The translations under genes and the position numbers were made by a program. A DNA stretch of 64,000 nucleotides, taken from Zhengella sp020637775. GTDB taxonomy: Bacteria; Pseudomonadota; Alphaproteobacteria; Rhizobiales; Rhizobiaceae. The notes below the pieces were generated by a model, which was given only the letters and a program-made list of their open reading frames with translations, had not been told where the DNA came from and ran no database searches. The DNA lies in assembly GCF_041397485.1 (NCBI RefSeq), contig NZ_JAWKWO010000005.1:186001-250000 (forward strand), in the 5' to 3' direction. Below are positions 8,960-17,200 of the stretch, one piece after another; the stretch's first letter is position 1, and each line of letters starts with the position of its first letter.

Positions 8960-8985
8960 AACGGGAAAGGCATTTCATCTGTTCC
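8960..8985 (-). promoter_or_regulatory. Candidate EcfG (general stress response) promoter
   Basis: Read on the minus strand: GGAAC (8985-8981), a 17-base spacer, then CGTT (8963-8960). This matches the alphaproteobacterial EcfG consensus GGAAC-N16/17-CGTT exactly. It lies 57 bases before the start of the 47-residue peptide gene. A small hairpin (8948-8964, CCGTTG/CAACGG) overlaps it. The rest of the 8903-9212 spacer holds no gene that can be supported. Confidence 0.6.
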
Positions 8986-9212
8986 ATTCTGATCGACAAG
9001 GCCACCCTGCCCCGACGGCGGTTTCCCTAAGTCATTAACGGATCGATTACCAGCCGTCTGTGACAGACTGCACACGGAAAAGCGGATTTGTTGCAACGCA
9101 GCAACGCAAGTGCCGCCGCATCCGGTGCCTCCGGCGCCATGATGTGCCGCATTGACAGGCGCAGGGCCCGCGGTCCTATCTGGTGCGAAGGACCCCATGC
9201 CGGAGTGCAACC

Positions 9213-9863
9213 ATGGACTTTCCCGTCGACCTGCCTGTCCTGCTGGCCTTTTCCGCCGCTTCCCTGGCATTGCTCGTCATTCCCGGCCCGACCATCATCA
9301 TGGTGGTGGCGCAGGCACTGGCGCATGGCCGTCGCGTGGCGCTGGCCAGCGTTGCCGGCGTGGCCCTTGGCGACCTCCTTGCCGCCAGCCTTTCGCTCGT
9401 CGGCGTCGGAACCATACTGGCGGCATCCGCCACGGCCTTCACCGTGATCAAGTGGGTGGGAGCGGCCTATCTCGTCTGGATCGGCGTGAAGATGTGGCGC
9501 GCGCCGGTGGCGCCCGTGCTGTCGGGGCTGGCGGCGGGCGAACCGGTGGCCGGCATCCGCCGCTGGCCGGTTTTCCGCGATGCCTTTCTCGTGACCCTGT
9601 TCAACCCGAAGGGTATCGTGTTCTTCATGGCCTTCGTGCCGCAATTCATCGTGCCAGGGCGGGATTTCGTACCGCAGGCGGCGGTGTTCGTCGCGGTGTT
9701 CACAGTTCTGGGCATGGTGAACGCCGCCGCCTACGCACTGCTGGCCGGCACAGCGCGCCAGGCCATCCGGCGTCCGGCCCTGCTCAGGGCAGCCACGCGT
9801 ACCGGCGCCGGTTTCCTGATTTCCGCAGGGCTTGCCTCGCTGATGGTCAAGCGGGCGGCCTGA
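9213..9863 (+). CDS. LysE-family amino-acid exporter
   Basis: 216 residues with about six hydrophobic segments, the size and layout of LysE/RhtB exporters. The family signature is present near the N-terminus (LLVIPGPTIIMVVAQALAHG), as is the conserved NPKGIVFFMAF in the middle. It would export an amino acid or a derivative across the inner membrane. The start at 9213 has GGAG about 5 bases upstream. Its stop lies three bases before the next gene, so they are probably cotranscribed. The substrate cannot be told from sequence. Confidence 0.88.
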   Translation: MDFPVDLPVLLAFSAASLALLVIPGPTIIMVVAQALAHGRRVALASVAGVALGDLLAASLSLVGVGTILAASATAFTVIKWVGAAYLVWIGVKMWRAPVAPVLSGLAAGEPVAGIRRWPVFRDAFLVTLFNPKGIVFFMAFVPQFIVPGRDFVPQAAVFVAVFTVLGMVNAAAYALLAGTARQAIRRPALLRAATRTGAGFLISAGLASLMVKRAA

Positions 9864-9866
9864 CCG

Positions 9867-10517
9867 ATGACCCTGCCAAACCGCGTGAACCCGTTCGGCG
9901 GCCTGTTTGCGGATCCGGCGCGCGGTACGTTCACGGGCAATCGCGGTGTCATTCACGATCCTGAGACCCGAACGCCGACCGGACGGCGATGGTCGAGAAA
10001 GGCGTGGATCTGCTGTGCGCTCACCTACCAGGACCGCAAGCGCGATGTCTGGGGCCGGAACGGTCCCGGCGGGTCCGCGGGCTGGACGGAACTGTTCTTC
10101 GCCGACGAGGTGACAGCGCTGGCGGCCGGCCACAGGCCCTGCTTCCTGTGCCGGCGGGGCGCGGCAACCGCTTTCGCCTCGGCCTTTGCCCAGGGGATGA
10201 ACGCGCCAGCCATGTCCGCGGCCGGCATGGACGCCGTTCTCCACGGCCAGCGGCGGCTTTCGACGCGTGCCGATGCACAGCGCCTCTCCCCGATCGACCT
10301 GCCCGGCCTGCCGGACGGCACCATGGTGGAGGCGGACGGCCGGGCCTTCGCGCTGCGCGGCCGCCGGGCGCTTGCATGGCATGCGGATGCCTATGGCCCG
10401 CCAATGGCGCTCTCGGACCTGATGCGTTTCCCGGTCACGCTCATCACGCCGAAGGCGACGGTGACGGCCTTGCGCAACGGCTACCGGCCGGCCTGGCGCG
10501 CAGACAGCACCGCTTGA
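9867..10517 (+). CDS. Conserved hypothetical protein with Cys pairs
   Basis: 216 residues, soluble, no signal peptide. It begins MTLPNRVNPFG and carries GNRGVIHDP at 25-33, a Trp-Ile-Cys-Cys pair at 47-50, and GHRPCFLCRRG with CxxC at 92-95. Proteins with this opening and the GHRPCxxCRR motif occur in many alphaproteobacteria without a known function. The four cysteines could bind a metal, but no enzyme family is recognised. It starts three bases after the LysE gene and is followed 31 bases later by rsmE. Confidence 0.75.
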   Translation: MTLPNRVNPFGGLFADPARGTFTGNRGVIHDPETRTPTGRRWSRKAWICCALTYQDRKRDVWGRNGPGGSAGWTELFFADEVTALAAGHRPCFLCRRGAATAFASAFAQGMNAPAMSAAGMDAVLHGQRRLSTRADAQRLSPIDLPGLPDGTMVEADGRAFALRGRRALAWHADAYGPPMALSDLMRFPVTLITPKATVTALRNGYRPAWRADSTA

Positions 10518-10548
10518 CCCCGGCCGCCTCCTCGGTCATCCATCTGCC

Positions 10549-11286
10549 ATGCGCGCCAATTACAAGCTTCCCCGCCTGTTCCTCGACACCGCCCTGGCCG
10601 GCGGCATCGTGGTCGATGCCGATTCGCAGCAATCGAACTACCTGCTGAACGTGCTGCGGCTGGCCGACGGCGCGGAACTGCTGGTGTTCAACGGGCGCGA
10701 CGGCGAGTGGCTGGCCCATGTCACGCGGGCTGGCAAGAAGCGCGCGCAGATCACGCTGGCGGCGCAGACGCGGCCGCAACCGGAGCCGTGCGATCTCGTC
10801 TATTGCTTTGCACCGCTGAAGGCCGGGCGGCTCGACTACATGGTGCAGAAGGCCGTGGAAATGGGCGCGGGCGTGCTGCAACCGGTGATCACCCAGCATA
10901 CGCAGGTGCACAAGCCCGGTCTGGAGCGCATGCGGGCCAATGCGGTGGAAGCGGCCGAGCAATGCGGCATCCTTTCCATTGCGCAGGTGCTGGAACCGGT
11001 GAAACTGGACCGGCTGCTTGCCACCTGGGAGGGGGGGCGCCGTCTCGTCTTCTGCGACGAGGCCGCGCAGGGCAACAATCCCATGCCCATTCTTCAGAAC
11101 CTGGCCGAGCCCCGGTTCGGCCTTCTCATCGGACCCGAGGGCGGGTTTTCGGAGGAAGAGCGGCGGCAATTGCATGCGCTCGACTTCGTGACCGCCATTC
11201 CGCTGGGTCCGCGTATCCTGCGCGCCGACACGGCCGCCGTTGCGGCAATGGCCGTGCTGCAGGCGGCGCGCGGCGACTGGACATGA
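10549..11286 (+). CDS. rsmE: 16S rRNA m3U1498 methyltransferase
   Basis: 245 residues, normal for RsmE. It methylates N3 of U1498 in 16S rRNA using S-adenosylmethionine. The N-terminal PUA-like part (about 1-75) is followed by the SPOUT domain, with the knot motifs IGPEGGFSEEE at 194-204 and LGPRILRADTAA at 219-230. LKAGRLDYMVQKAVEMG at 90-106 is also conserved. It is followed by glutathione-pathway gene gshA, a neighbourhood often seen in this order. Confidence 0.93.
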   Translation: MRANYKLPRLFLDTALAGGIVVDADSQQSNYLLNVLRLADGAELLVFNGRDGEWLAHVTRAGKKRAQITLAAQTRPQPEPCDLVYCFAPLKAGRLDYMVQKAVEMGAGVLQPVITQHTQVHKPGLERMRANAVEAAEQCGILSIAQVLEPVKLDRLLATWEGGRRLVFCDEAAQGNNPMPILQNLAEPRFGLLIGPEGGFSEEERRQLHALDFVTAIPLGPRILRADTAAVAAMAVLQAARGDWT

Positions 11287-11416
11287 CCGCTTCAATATCT
11301 GTTGACGTGGCGTTCAGGACTTTTCGCTTGATCAGCCCTGCCCTTCTCGTCCATTGATGCGCCTCGACGACGCGGCGCGCCCGCGCCCGTGTGCGAATTG
11401 AGAAGGACGGCGTTGC

Positions 11417-12790
11417 ATGGCGCGGGACACGACTGACGAAAGGCCGCTTGACGGTTTTGCCGACATGGTCGGCTGGATGGAAGCCGGCTGCAAGCCGCCG
11501 GAAGACTGGCGCATCGGCACCGAGCACGAGAAATTCCCCTTCTACGTGGACGGCAACCGGCCGGTCCCCTATGGCGGCGACAATGGAATCCGCGCCATCC
11601 TGGAGGGTATGCGCGAAAAGCTGGGCTGGGAACCGATCATCGACGCCGGCCATATCATCGGGCTCGTCGAACCAACGGGCCAGGGCGCAATCAGCCTGGA
11701 ACCGGGCGGGCAGTTCGAACTGTCGGGCGCGCCACTGGAGACCATCCATCAGACATGCCGGGAGGGCAATGCCCATCTGGCGCAGGTGCGCGAAATCGCC
11801 GAGCCGCTCGGCATCCGCTTCCTCGGCATGGGCGCAAGCCCGAAATGGACGCTGGCGGAGACGCCGCGCATGCCGAAGTCGCGCTATGACATCATGACAG
11901 GCTACATGCCCAAGGTCGGCAGTCAGGGCCTCGACATGATGTACCGGACCTGCACGATCCAGGTGAACCTGGATTTCGACAGCGAAACCGACATGCGCCG
12001 CAAGATGCAGGTCTCGATGAAGCTGCAGCCGCTGGCCACGGTCCTCTTCGCCTCCTCGCCGTTTACCGAGGGCGCGCCGAACGGCCTGCAAAGCTGGCGC
12101 GGCGACATCTGGCGCGACGTCGACAACCAGCGCTCCGGCCTGCTGCCCTTCGTCTTTTCCAGCGATTTCGGCTTTGCCGACTATGCCGAATGGGCGCTCG
12201 ACGTGCCGATGTATTTCATTATCCGCGACGGGCGCTATCACGATGCAACGGACGTGACATTCCGCCAGTTCATGGATGGCGCCCTGAAGGGCCGGATCAC
12301 GAACCCGATACCGACCATGGGCGACTGGACCAACCATCTGTCGACCCTGTTTCCGGATGTCCGGCTGAAACGCTTCCTCGAAATGCGCGGCGCGGATGGC
12401 GGACCCTGGCGGCGCATTTGCGCGCTGCCGGCCTTCTGGGTCGGGTTGCTCTATGATGGCGAGGCGCTCGACGCTGCGGAAGCCCTCGTCAAGGACTGGA
12501 CGGTGGCGGAAACGCAGGCGCTGCGCGACAGCGCACCGACCAGCGGGCTGGACAGCGGGATCGCCGGACGCAGCCTGCACATGATCGCCCGCGACGTGCT
12601 GGAAATCTCGCGGCTCGGCCTCAAGAACCGCAACCGGCTGAACGTCGACGGTTTCGACGAGGCGCATTTCCTGGCCCCGCTCGAGGAAATCGTGGCGCGC
12701 GGGACGACCGACGCGCAGGAAATGCTGGCCGCCTGGCATACGCGCTGGGACCATTCGGTCGAGCCCCTGTTCACCGAATACGCCTACTGA
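11417..12790 (+). CDS. gshA: Glutamate-cysteine ligase, plant/alphaproteobacterial type
   Basis: 457 residues, matching the plant-like glutamate-cysteine ligase of alphaproteobacteria rather than the E. coli type. It makes gamma-glutamylcysteine with ATP, the first step to glutathione. Typical stretches are WRIGTEHEKFPF at about 31-42, EPTGQGAISLEPGGQFELSG near 87-106 and NLDFDSETDMRRKM near 188-200. GAGAAGGACGG stands upstream of the ATG. A hairpin after the gene may end its transcript. Confidence 0.92.
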   Translation: MARDTTDERPLDGFADMVGWMEAGCKPPEDWRIGTEHEKFPFYVDGNRPVPYGGDNGIRAILEGMREKLGWEPIIDAGHIIGLVEPTGQGAISLEPGGQFELSGAPLETIHQTCREGNAHLAQVREIAEPLGIRFLGMGASPKWTLAETPRMPKSRYDIMTGYMPKVGSQGLDMMYRTCTIQVNLDFDSETDMRRKMQVSMKLQPLATVLFASSPFTEGAPNGLQSWRGDIWRDVDNQRSGLLPFVFSSDFGFADYAEWALDVPMYFIIRDGRYHDATDVTFRQFMDGALKGRITNPIPTMGDWTNHLSTLFPDVRLKRFLEMRGADGGPWRRICALPAFWVGLLYDGEALDAAEALVKDWTVAETQALRDSAPTSGLDSGIAGRSLHMIARDVLEISRLGLKNRNRLNVDGFDEAHFLAPLEEIVARGTTDAQEMLAAWHTRWDHSVEPLFTEYAY

Positions 12791-12822
12791 GCGTCACCGC
12801 GGCCTGTTCCTGCAACCATCTT

Positions 12823-12849
12823 CCCGTTTGTTCGCGGCGCGCAAACGGG
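12823..12849 (+). terminator. Hairpin after gshA, possible terminator
   Basis: An 8-bp stem, CCCGTTTG at 12823-12830 pairing with CAAACGGG at 12842-12849, closes an 11-base loop 33 bases after the gshA stop. No T-run follows, so it may be a weak terminator or a 3'-end stabiliser. Confidence 0.4.
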
Positions 12850-12890
12850 CTAGCCTTGTCTGACGATTCAAACGGCAAGGAGGAATTGCC

Positions 12891-13817
12891 ATGGCCCCGT
12901 TGCTCGACATGATGCTCAACATGCAGAACGGCGAGGCCGTGCAGCAGATGGCGCGCCAGTTCCAGTTGTCCCAGGAGCAGACTGCCAAGGCAATGGAAGC
13001 GCTGATGCCCGCCTTCTCCGAAGGGCTCAAGCGCAATGCCTCCGATCCGTTCGGCGTCGCCAACTTCCTCAATGCACTGGCGACAGGCCAGCATGCGCGC
13101 TACTGGGAAGACATGCAGGCCGCCTTCCAGCCGCAGGGTGTGCACAACGGCAACGGCATTCTCGGCCATCTGTTCGGCTCGCCCGAGGTCAGCCGGGCCA
13201 TCGCGAAACAGGCCGAGGCGGCCACCGGGATCGGCCAGGAAATCTACAAGCAGATGCTTCCCGTCCTCGCCAACCTGATCATGGGAGGGCTCTACCGGCA
13301 GACCACCGGCCAGGCGGCGCCGCAGGCCGGTTTCGGCGCAGGCGGTTTCGGCTCAGGCGCCAACCCAATCGGCGATGTCATCGCGGAAATGATGCGACAG
13401 GGCACCGACATGTGGACGCGCGGCCAGCAGCAGCACCGCACGCCGCGCGCGGAGCCGCAAAACCCGTTCGACAATCCCTTCGGCAAGATGCTGGAGACCA
13501 TGATGGGCGGCGGCCAGAAACAGCCGCAGGCCGAACGCCCGCAAAATCCGATGACCGACAATCCGTTCGGCCGCATTTTCGAGGATTTCCTGCGCAGCGC
13601 GCAAGGCGGCGGCATGGGCGGCCAGACCGGGGGCGGCCAAACCGGGGGCGGCCGGCAACCGGCCGGGGACAGCGGTTCCGCCGACAAGGCGCAGAATCCG
13701 TATGACACGATTTTCGGCGAGATGTTCGAAAGTGGCCGGCGCGCCCGCGACGAATACCAGCGCAATGTCGAAAGCATTTTCGACCAGTTCCTGAAGGGCA
13801 TGGACCGCCCGCGCTGA
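12891..13817 (+). CDS. DUF937 domain protein with degenerate NPFG repeats
   Basis: 308 residues. Residues 1-135 resemble the DUF937 helical domain (YidB-like), whose role is unknown. Residues 140-290 are low-complexity and rich in Gly, Gln, Asn and Pro. They contain a degenerate repeat: NPFDNPFGKMLE at 191-202, NPMTDNPFGRIFEDFL at 219-234 and NPYDTIFGEMFE at 269-280, plus a looser copy at 158-171. A short TGGGQTGGGR stretch lies at 246-255. AAGGAGG precedes the ATG. No signal peptide. It may be an assembly or scaffold protein, but this is a guess. Confidence 0.8.
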   Translation: MAPLLDMMLNMQNGEAVQQMARQFQLSQEQTAKAMEALMPAFSEGLKRNASDPFGVANFLNALATGQHARYWEDMQAAFQPQGVHNGNGILGHLFGSPEVSRAIAKQAEAATGIGQEIYKQMLPVLANLIMGGLYRQTTGQAAPQAGFGAGGFGSGANPIGDVIAEMMRQGTDMWTRGQQQHRTPRAEPQNPFDNPFGKMLETMMGGGQKQPQAERPQNPMTDNPFGRIFEDFLRSAQGGGMGGQTGGGQTGGGRQPAGDSGSADKAQNPYDTIFGEMFESGRRARDEYQRNVESIFDQFLKGMDRPR

Positions 13818-13842
13818 CAGCCTGCGGCAAATCCTGGAAAAA

Positions 13843-13870
13843 GACCCGGCCGCGGGGGGACGGCCGGGTC
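13843..13870 (-). terminator. Intrinsic terminator of the DUF1127 gene
   Basis: A 9-bp GC-rich stem (GACCCGGCC with GGCCGGGTC) lies between two convergent genes. On the minus strand it is followed by TTTTT, so it mainly ends the DUF1127 transcript. It may also stop readthrough from the plus strand. Confidence 0.75.
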
Positions 13871-13950
13871 AGGTGCGCGGGCCTTGCCGGAGGGGATCCG
13901 GCCTGCGGTCATGGGAGTTGCGCAGCGCCCGCGGGATTTGCCATTGGGTC

Positions 13951-14244
13951 TCAGTGAACCTGGCGCGCAGCCATTTCGGCCAGATAGAGGCGTTCGTCTC
14001 GCAGCGCGGAAAGGCGGCGCGTCGGATCCTCGTTCCAGCGGCTGCCGCCGGCCTCGAACAGGTCGCCACGGGTTATGCCGATGTCAGCCAGTTCGCGATC
14101 GGTCAGGCCGGACAGTTCGGCCAGACGGATGCGGTTGCGCCAATTTCGGGCCAGCGCCGCCACGGCCGCACCGGCGCGCGTGGCAACGCCTGCGAGGGCG
14201 GCCAGGCGGGTGGAAGCATGGGCAGTGTGTTGCAGCGCAGTCAT
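13951..14244 (-). CDS. DUF1127 domain small protein
   Basis: 97 residues. The C-terminal half holds the Arg-rich DUF1127 motif (RLAELSGLTDRELADIGITRGDL), the hallmark of small alphaproteobacterial proteins linked to phosphate, carbon and RNA-level control. The N-terminal half is Ala-rich. The start at 14244 is chosen over 14289 because GAGGAG precedes it. It is divergent from a VtlR/LsrB-like LysR gene. In Brucella, VtlR is known to activate several DUF1127 genes, so that regulator may control this one; that is inference here. Confidence 0.85.
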   Translation of the reverse strand: MTALQHTAHASTRLAALAGVATRAGAAVAALARNWRNRIRLAELSGLTDRELADIGITRGDLFEAGGSRWNEDPTRRLSALRDERLYLAEMAARQVH

Positions 14245-14370
14245 CTCTTCGACTCCTCTCGGTAAATCCGGCAATCCGGCCAACGGCAAGACGTGGCGCG
14301 AAGCGGGATGCTCGCGGCATGTGTGTCGACCGGTCAGTCCGGAATGTCAGCATCATGCGTCACGGCAATT

Positions 14371-14396
14371 GATTAGTCGAACGAATGTTTCTAATC
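14371..14396. promoter_or_regulatory. Inverted repeat between the DUF1127 and LysR genes
   Basis: GATTAG at 14371-14376 and CTAATC at 14391-14396 form a perfect 6-base inverted repeat with a 14-base spacer, within an AT-rich pocket 33 bases before the LysR start. Placement and symmetry suit an operator for the LysR protein, controlling itself and the DUF1127 gene. Confidence 0.45.
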
Positions 14397-14428
14397 TTAT
14401 CCTTCAGAATTGTTGATGGGAACATGCC

Positions 14429-15388
14429 ATGGCCGCCGCACTCGATCTGGACCAGCTCCGTACCTTTCTCGCCATTGCCGAAACCGGGTCCTTCACCGAG
14501 GCATCACAGATCGTCCACCGCACGCAATCGGCGGTCTCGATGCAGATGCGCAAGCTGGAAGAGCGCGTCGGCAAACCGCTTTTCGAGAAGGACGGGCGCA
14601 TGAACCGCCTTACCGAGGACGGCGAACGGCTGACGGCCTATGCGCGCCGGCTTGTGCAACTCAACAACGAGACGCTGGCCGCCTTTGATGACAACCAGTT
14701 GGCCGGCCATGTGCAGATCGGCGTGCCGGACGACTATGCGGAGCGGTTTCTGCCGGAGATCGTCGGGCGTTTCACCCGGTCGAACCCCAAGGTGGAACTC
14801 ACCGTGCTTTGCGAACCGACCTACGGGCTGATCGAGCATGTGCGGCGCGGGCATCTGGACATTGCGCTCATCTCGCAGACCGAGGGCGATGGCAGCATGG
14901 AAATCGTGCGCCGGGAGCCCTTGCTCTGGGTGACGAGCGCCGCCCATGCCACGCATGAGGAACCGGTCCTGCCGCTGGCTGCGGGGCGGCCATCCTGCAA
15001 ATGGCGGCAGCGGGCGGTGGAAGTGCTGGACGCCATGGGCCGGGACCATCGTTTCATCTTCAACAGCTGGTCGGCCACGGTCATCGCGGCGGCCGTGCTT
15101 TCCGGCCAGGCGGTTTCGCTGCTGCCCGAATGTGCGCTGCGGCCGGGCATGCGGGTGCTGGGCGAGAGCGACGGGTTCCTGTCGCTGGGCGAGACGGGCA
15201 TTGCCATCCTGCGCGGGCGCACCCGCCATCCGGCGCTGGTGGATGCGCTGGCCAGGCATATCGGCGAAAGCCTCGACAACCTGTCGGTGCCCGGCGCGCT
15301 GGGGCTTGGCCAGCCGGACATGCAGGCTGCCAATGGCGGCCTTCGCGTGCCGCGCCTGCGGCCCGGCCACATGCTGGCAGGCTGGTAG
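14429..15388 (+). CDS. LysR-family regulator, VtlR/LsrB-like
   Basis: 319 residues. The helix-turn-helix is at about 6-65 (DLDQLRTFLAIAETGSFTEA and HRTQSAVSMQMRKLEERVG), with the effector domain at about 95-290. The opening motifs ETGSFTEAS, TQSAVSMQ and GRMNRLTEDGERL are those of the LrhA/LsrB/VtlR branch of Rhizobiales. Members control surface polysaccharide, redox response and small RNAs or DUF1127 genes. The divergent DUF1127 gene supports the VtlR-like reading. An alternative is a different LrhA-type regulator with an unrelated regulon. Confidence 0.82.
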   Translation: MAAALDLDQLRTFLAIAETGSFTEASQIVHRTQSAVSMQMRKLEERVGKPLFEKDGRMNRLTEDGERLTAYARRLVQLNNETLAAFDDNQLAGHVQIGVPDDYAERFLPEIVGRFTRSNPKVELTVLCEPTYGLIEHVRRGHLDIALISQTEGDGSMEIVRREPLLWVTSAAHATHEEPVLPLAAGRPSCKWRQRAVEVLDAMGRDHRFIFNSWSATVIAAAVLSGQAVSLLPECALRPGMRVLGESDGFLSLGETGIAILRGRTRHPALVDALARHIGESLDNLSVPGALGLGQPDMQAANGGLRVPRLRPGHMLAGW

Positions 15389-15429
15389 GCCGGGTTGACT
15401 CCTCGCCAGCCCGAAAGCCCAATGCGCCC

Positions 15430-16866
15430 ATGACAGACGAATCACCTTCCAATGCGGCCGAGTTCACCGTCTCGGAGATTTCCGGCGCCCTGAAACGCGT
15501 GGTCGAGGACGCCTTCGGCCATGTGCGCCTTCGCGGCGAAGTGTCGGGCTATCGCGGGCCGCATGCCTCCGGCCATGCCTATTTCGCGCTCAAGGACGAC
15601 CGCGCGCGGATCGAGGCGGTGATCTGGCGTGGCAGTTTCCAGCGGCTGCGTTTCAAGCCCGAGGAAGGCATGGAGGTCATCGCCACCGGGAAGCTGACCA
15701 CCTATCCGGGCTCTTCGAAATACCAGATCGTCATCGAGAACCTGGAGCCGGCGGGCGCCGGTGCGCTGATGGCACTGCTGGAAGAGCGCAAGCGCAAGCT
15801 GGCAGGCGAAGGCCTGTTCGACGCGGCCCGCAAGCAGGCATTGCCATCGCTGCCGCGCGTCATCGGCGTCGTGACCTCACCCACGGGCGCGGTGATCCGC
15901 GACATCATCCACCGCATCACCGACCGTTATCCCCTGCATGTCATCGTCTGGCCGGTGCGGGTGCAGGGCGATACCTGCGGGCAGGACGTGGCGCGCGCCA
16001 TCGACGGCTTCAACGCGCTTGTGCCCGGCGGTGCGATTCCCCGGCCTGACGTCATCATCGTTGCGCGCGGCGGCGGAAGCCTTGAGGATCTGTGGGGCTT
16101 CAACGACGAAATCGTTGTGCGCGCGGCGGCGGCTTCGCACATTCCGCTGATTTCGGCTGTCGGGCACGAAACCGACTGGACGCTGATCGACCTGGCCGCC
16201 GACATGCGCGCGCCGACGCCGACGGGTGCCGCCGAAATGGCCGTTCCGGTGAAGGCGGATCTGGAGGCTGCGCTCGCCAACCTGTCGGCGCGGCTGTCAG
16301 GCGCATTGCGCCGCGCGATGGACCGCAAGCGCGAAGCCGTGCGGGCGGCGGCGCGCGCCCTGCCCCAAGCCGACCAGTTGCTGGCCATGCCGCGGCGGCG
16401 GTTCGACGAGGCCGCACTCAACCTGACGCGCATGCTGCGCGTGAACGTGGAGCGAAAGCGGGCGAAATCCGAGGCCGCATCCGCGCGCCTGCGGCCGGGC
16501 CTGCTGGAAACACGCGTCGCGCAGGCGCGGCGTGACCAGACCCGCCTGGAGGCAGCGCTGCCGCGGCTTGCCGCACGCATGCTGGAGCAGCGGTCGGAGC
16601 GGTTGAGCCAGGCCGGACGGCTGCTCAAGTCCTTCTCCTACCAGGGAACGCTGGAGCGCGGTTTCGCGCTTGTGCGCGATGCGGAAGGAAGACCGGTTTC
16701 GCGTGCCGCCGCCATCCGCTCCGGCGATGCGCTGGCGATCGAGTTCTTCGACGGCCAGATCCGGGCTGGCGCCCTGGGGCCGGTCGGCGGCGACAAGGAG
16801 CGGCCGCGCAAGCGCAAGGAAACGCCGGTGATACCGCCAGCCAAGCGCCAGGGTGAACTGTTCTGA
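15430..16866 (+). CDS. xseA: Exodeoxyribonuclease VII large subunit
   Basis: 478 residues. The N-terminal OB-fold is at about 12-105 and the catalytic domain follows, with ARGGGSLEDLW at 212-222, GHETD at 245-249 and RAPTPTGAAE at 260-269. Residues about 270-430 form the long coiled-coil region. It degrades single-stranded DNA in both directions together with the small subunit XseB, which is not in the window. The start at 15430 gives the family N-terminus; no strong ribosome site is seen. It follows the LysR gene by 41 bases. Confidence 0.93.
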   Translation: MTDESPSNAAEFTVSEISGALKRVVEDAFGHVRLRGEVSGYRGPHASGHAYFALKDDRARIEAVIWRGSFQRLRFKPEEGMEVIATGKLTTYPGSSKYQIVIENLEPAGAGALMALLEERKRKLAGEGLFDAARKQALPSLPRVIGVVTSPTGAVIRDIIHRITDRYPLHVIVWPVRVQGDTCGQDVARAIDGFNALVPGGAIPRPDVIIVARGGGSLEDLWGFNDEIVVRAAAASHIPLISAVGHETDWTLIDLAADMRAPTPTGAAEMAVPVKADLEAALANLSARLSGALRRAMDRKREAVRAAARALPQADQLLAMPRRRFDEAALNLTRMLRVNVERKRAKSEAASARLRPGLLETRVAQARRDQTRLEAALPRLAARMLEQRSERLSQAGRLLKSFSYQGTLERGFALVRDAEGRPVSRAAAIRSGDALAIEFFDGQIRAGALGPVGGDKERPRKRKETPVIPPAKRQGELF

Positions 16867-16922
16867 GCGCAGCCAAACCGGCGGCTACGCCTTCAGCACA
16901 TCAGGATCATGAAAAACGGGGA

Positions 16923-16999
16923 TGGTACGGTTGGGTGGATTCGAACCACCGACCTTTGGAGCCACAATCCAACGCTCTAACCAACTGAGCTACAACCGC
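16923..16999 (-). tRNA. tRNA-His (GTG)
   Basis: 77 bases including an encoded CCA. The acceptor stem GCGGTTG pairs with CAACCGT, with a G-U at the first pair. The anticodon arm is TTGGA-TTGTGGC-TCCAA with anticodon GTG, and the T-arm has GGTTCGAATCC. The discriminator is A73. Alphaproteobacteria are known to have lost the usual G-1:C73 pair of tRNA-His, and this gene fits that pattern. Confidence 0.97.
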
Positions 17000-17022
17000 C
17001 CTTGCCGGAAGCCGGCGGAGCG

Positions 17023-17051
17023 TCAATACGCATATTTGCTTCGGGTTTCAA
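17023..17051 (-). promoter_or_regulatory. Promoter of tRNA-His
   Basis: Read on the minus strand: TTGAAA (-35), 17-base spacer, TATTGA (-10). This is a good housekeeping-sigma promoter. Transcription would start about 16-17 bases before the mature tRNA. Confidence 0.65.
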
Positions 17052-17085
17052 GCACAAATCCGGCGCTTCGGCCATGCCGGCCACG

Positions 17086-17116
17086 AAAAAAGGCCGGACG
17101 CGCAGTCCGGCCTTTT
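17086..17116 (-). terminator. Intrinsic terminator of the phasin gene
   Basis: An 8-bp stem (GGCCGGAC with GTCCGGCC) around a 5-base loop. On the minus strand it is followed by six T, and four T follow on the plus strand. It ends the phasin transcript before the tRNA-His promoter. Confidence 0.85.
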
Positions 17117-17200
17117 CGCGTGCCGCCGGCCGGGAGGATGGCGGGCGGCATTCCCAGCGGCCGGGAGGAGGATAGCCGCGGGAAAGAGGGTTGGCGCGCC

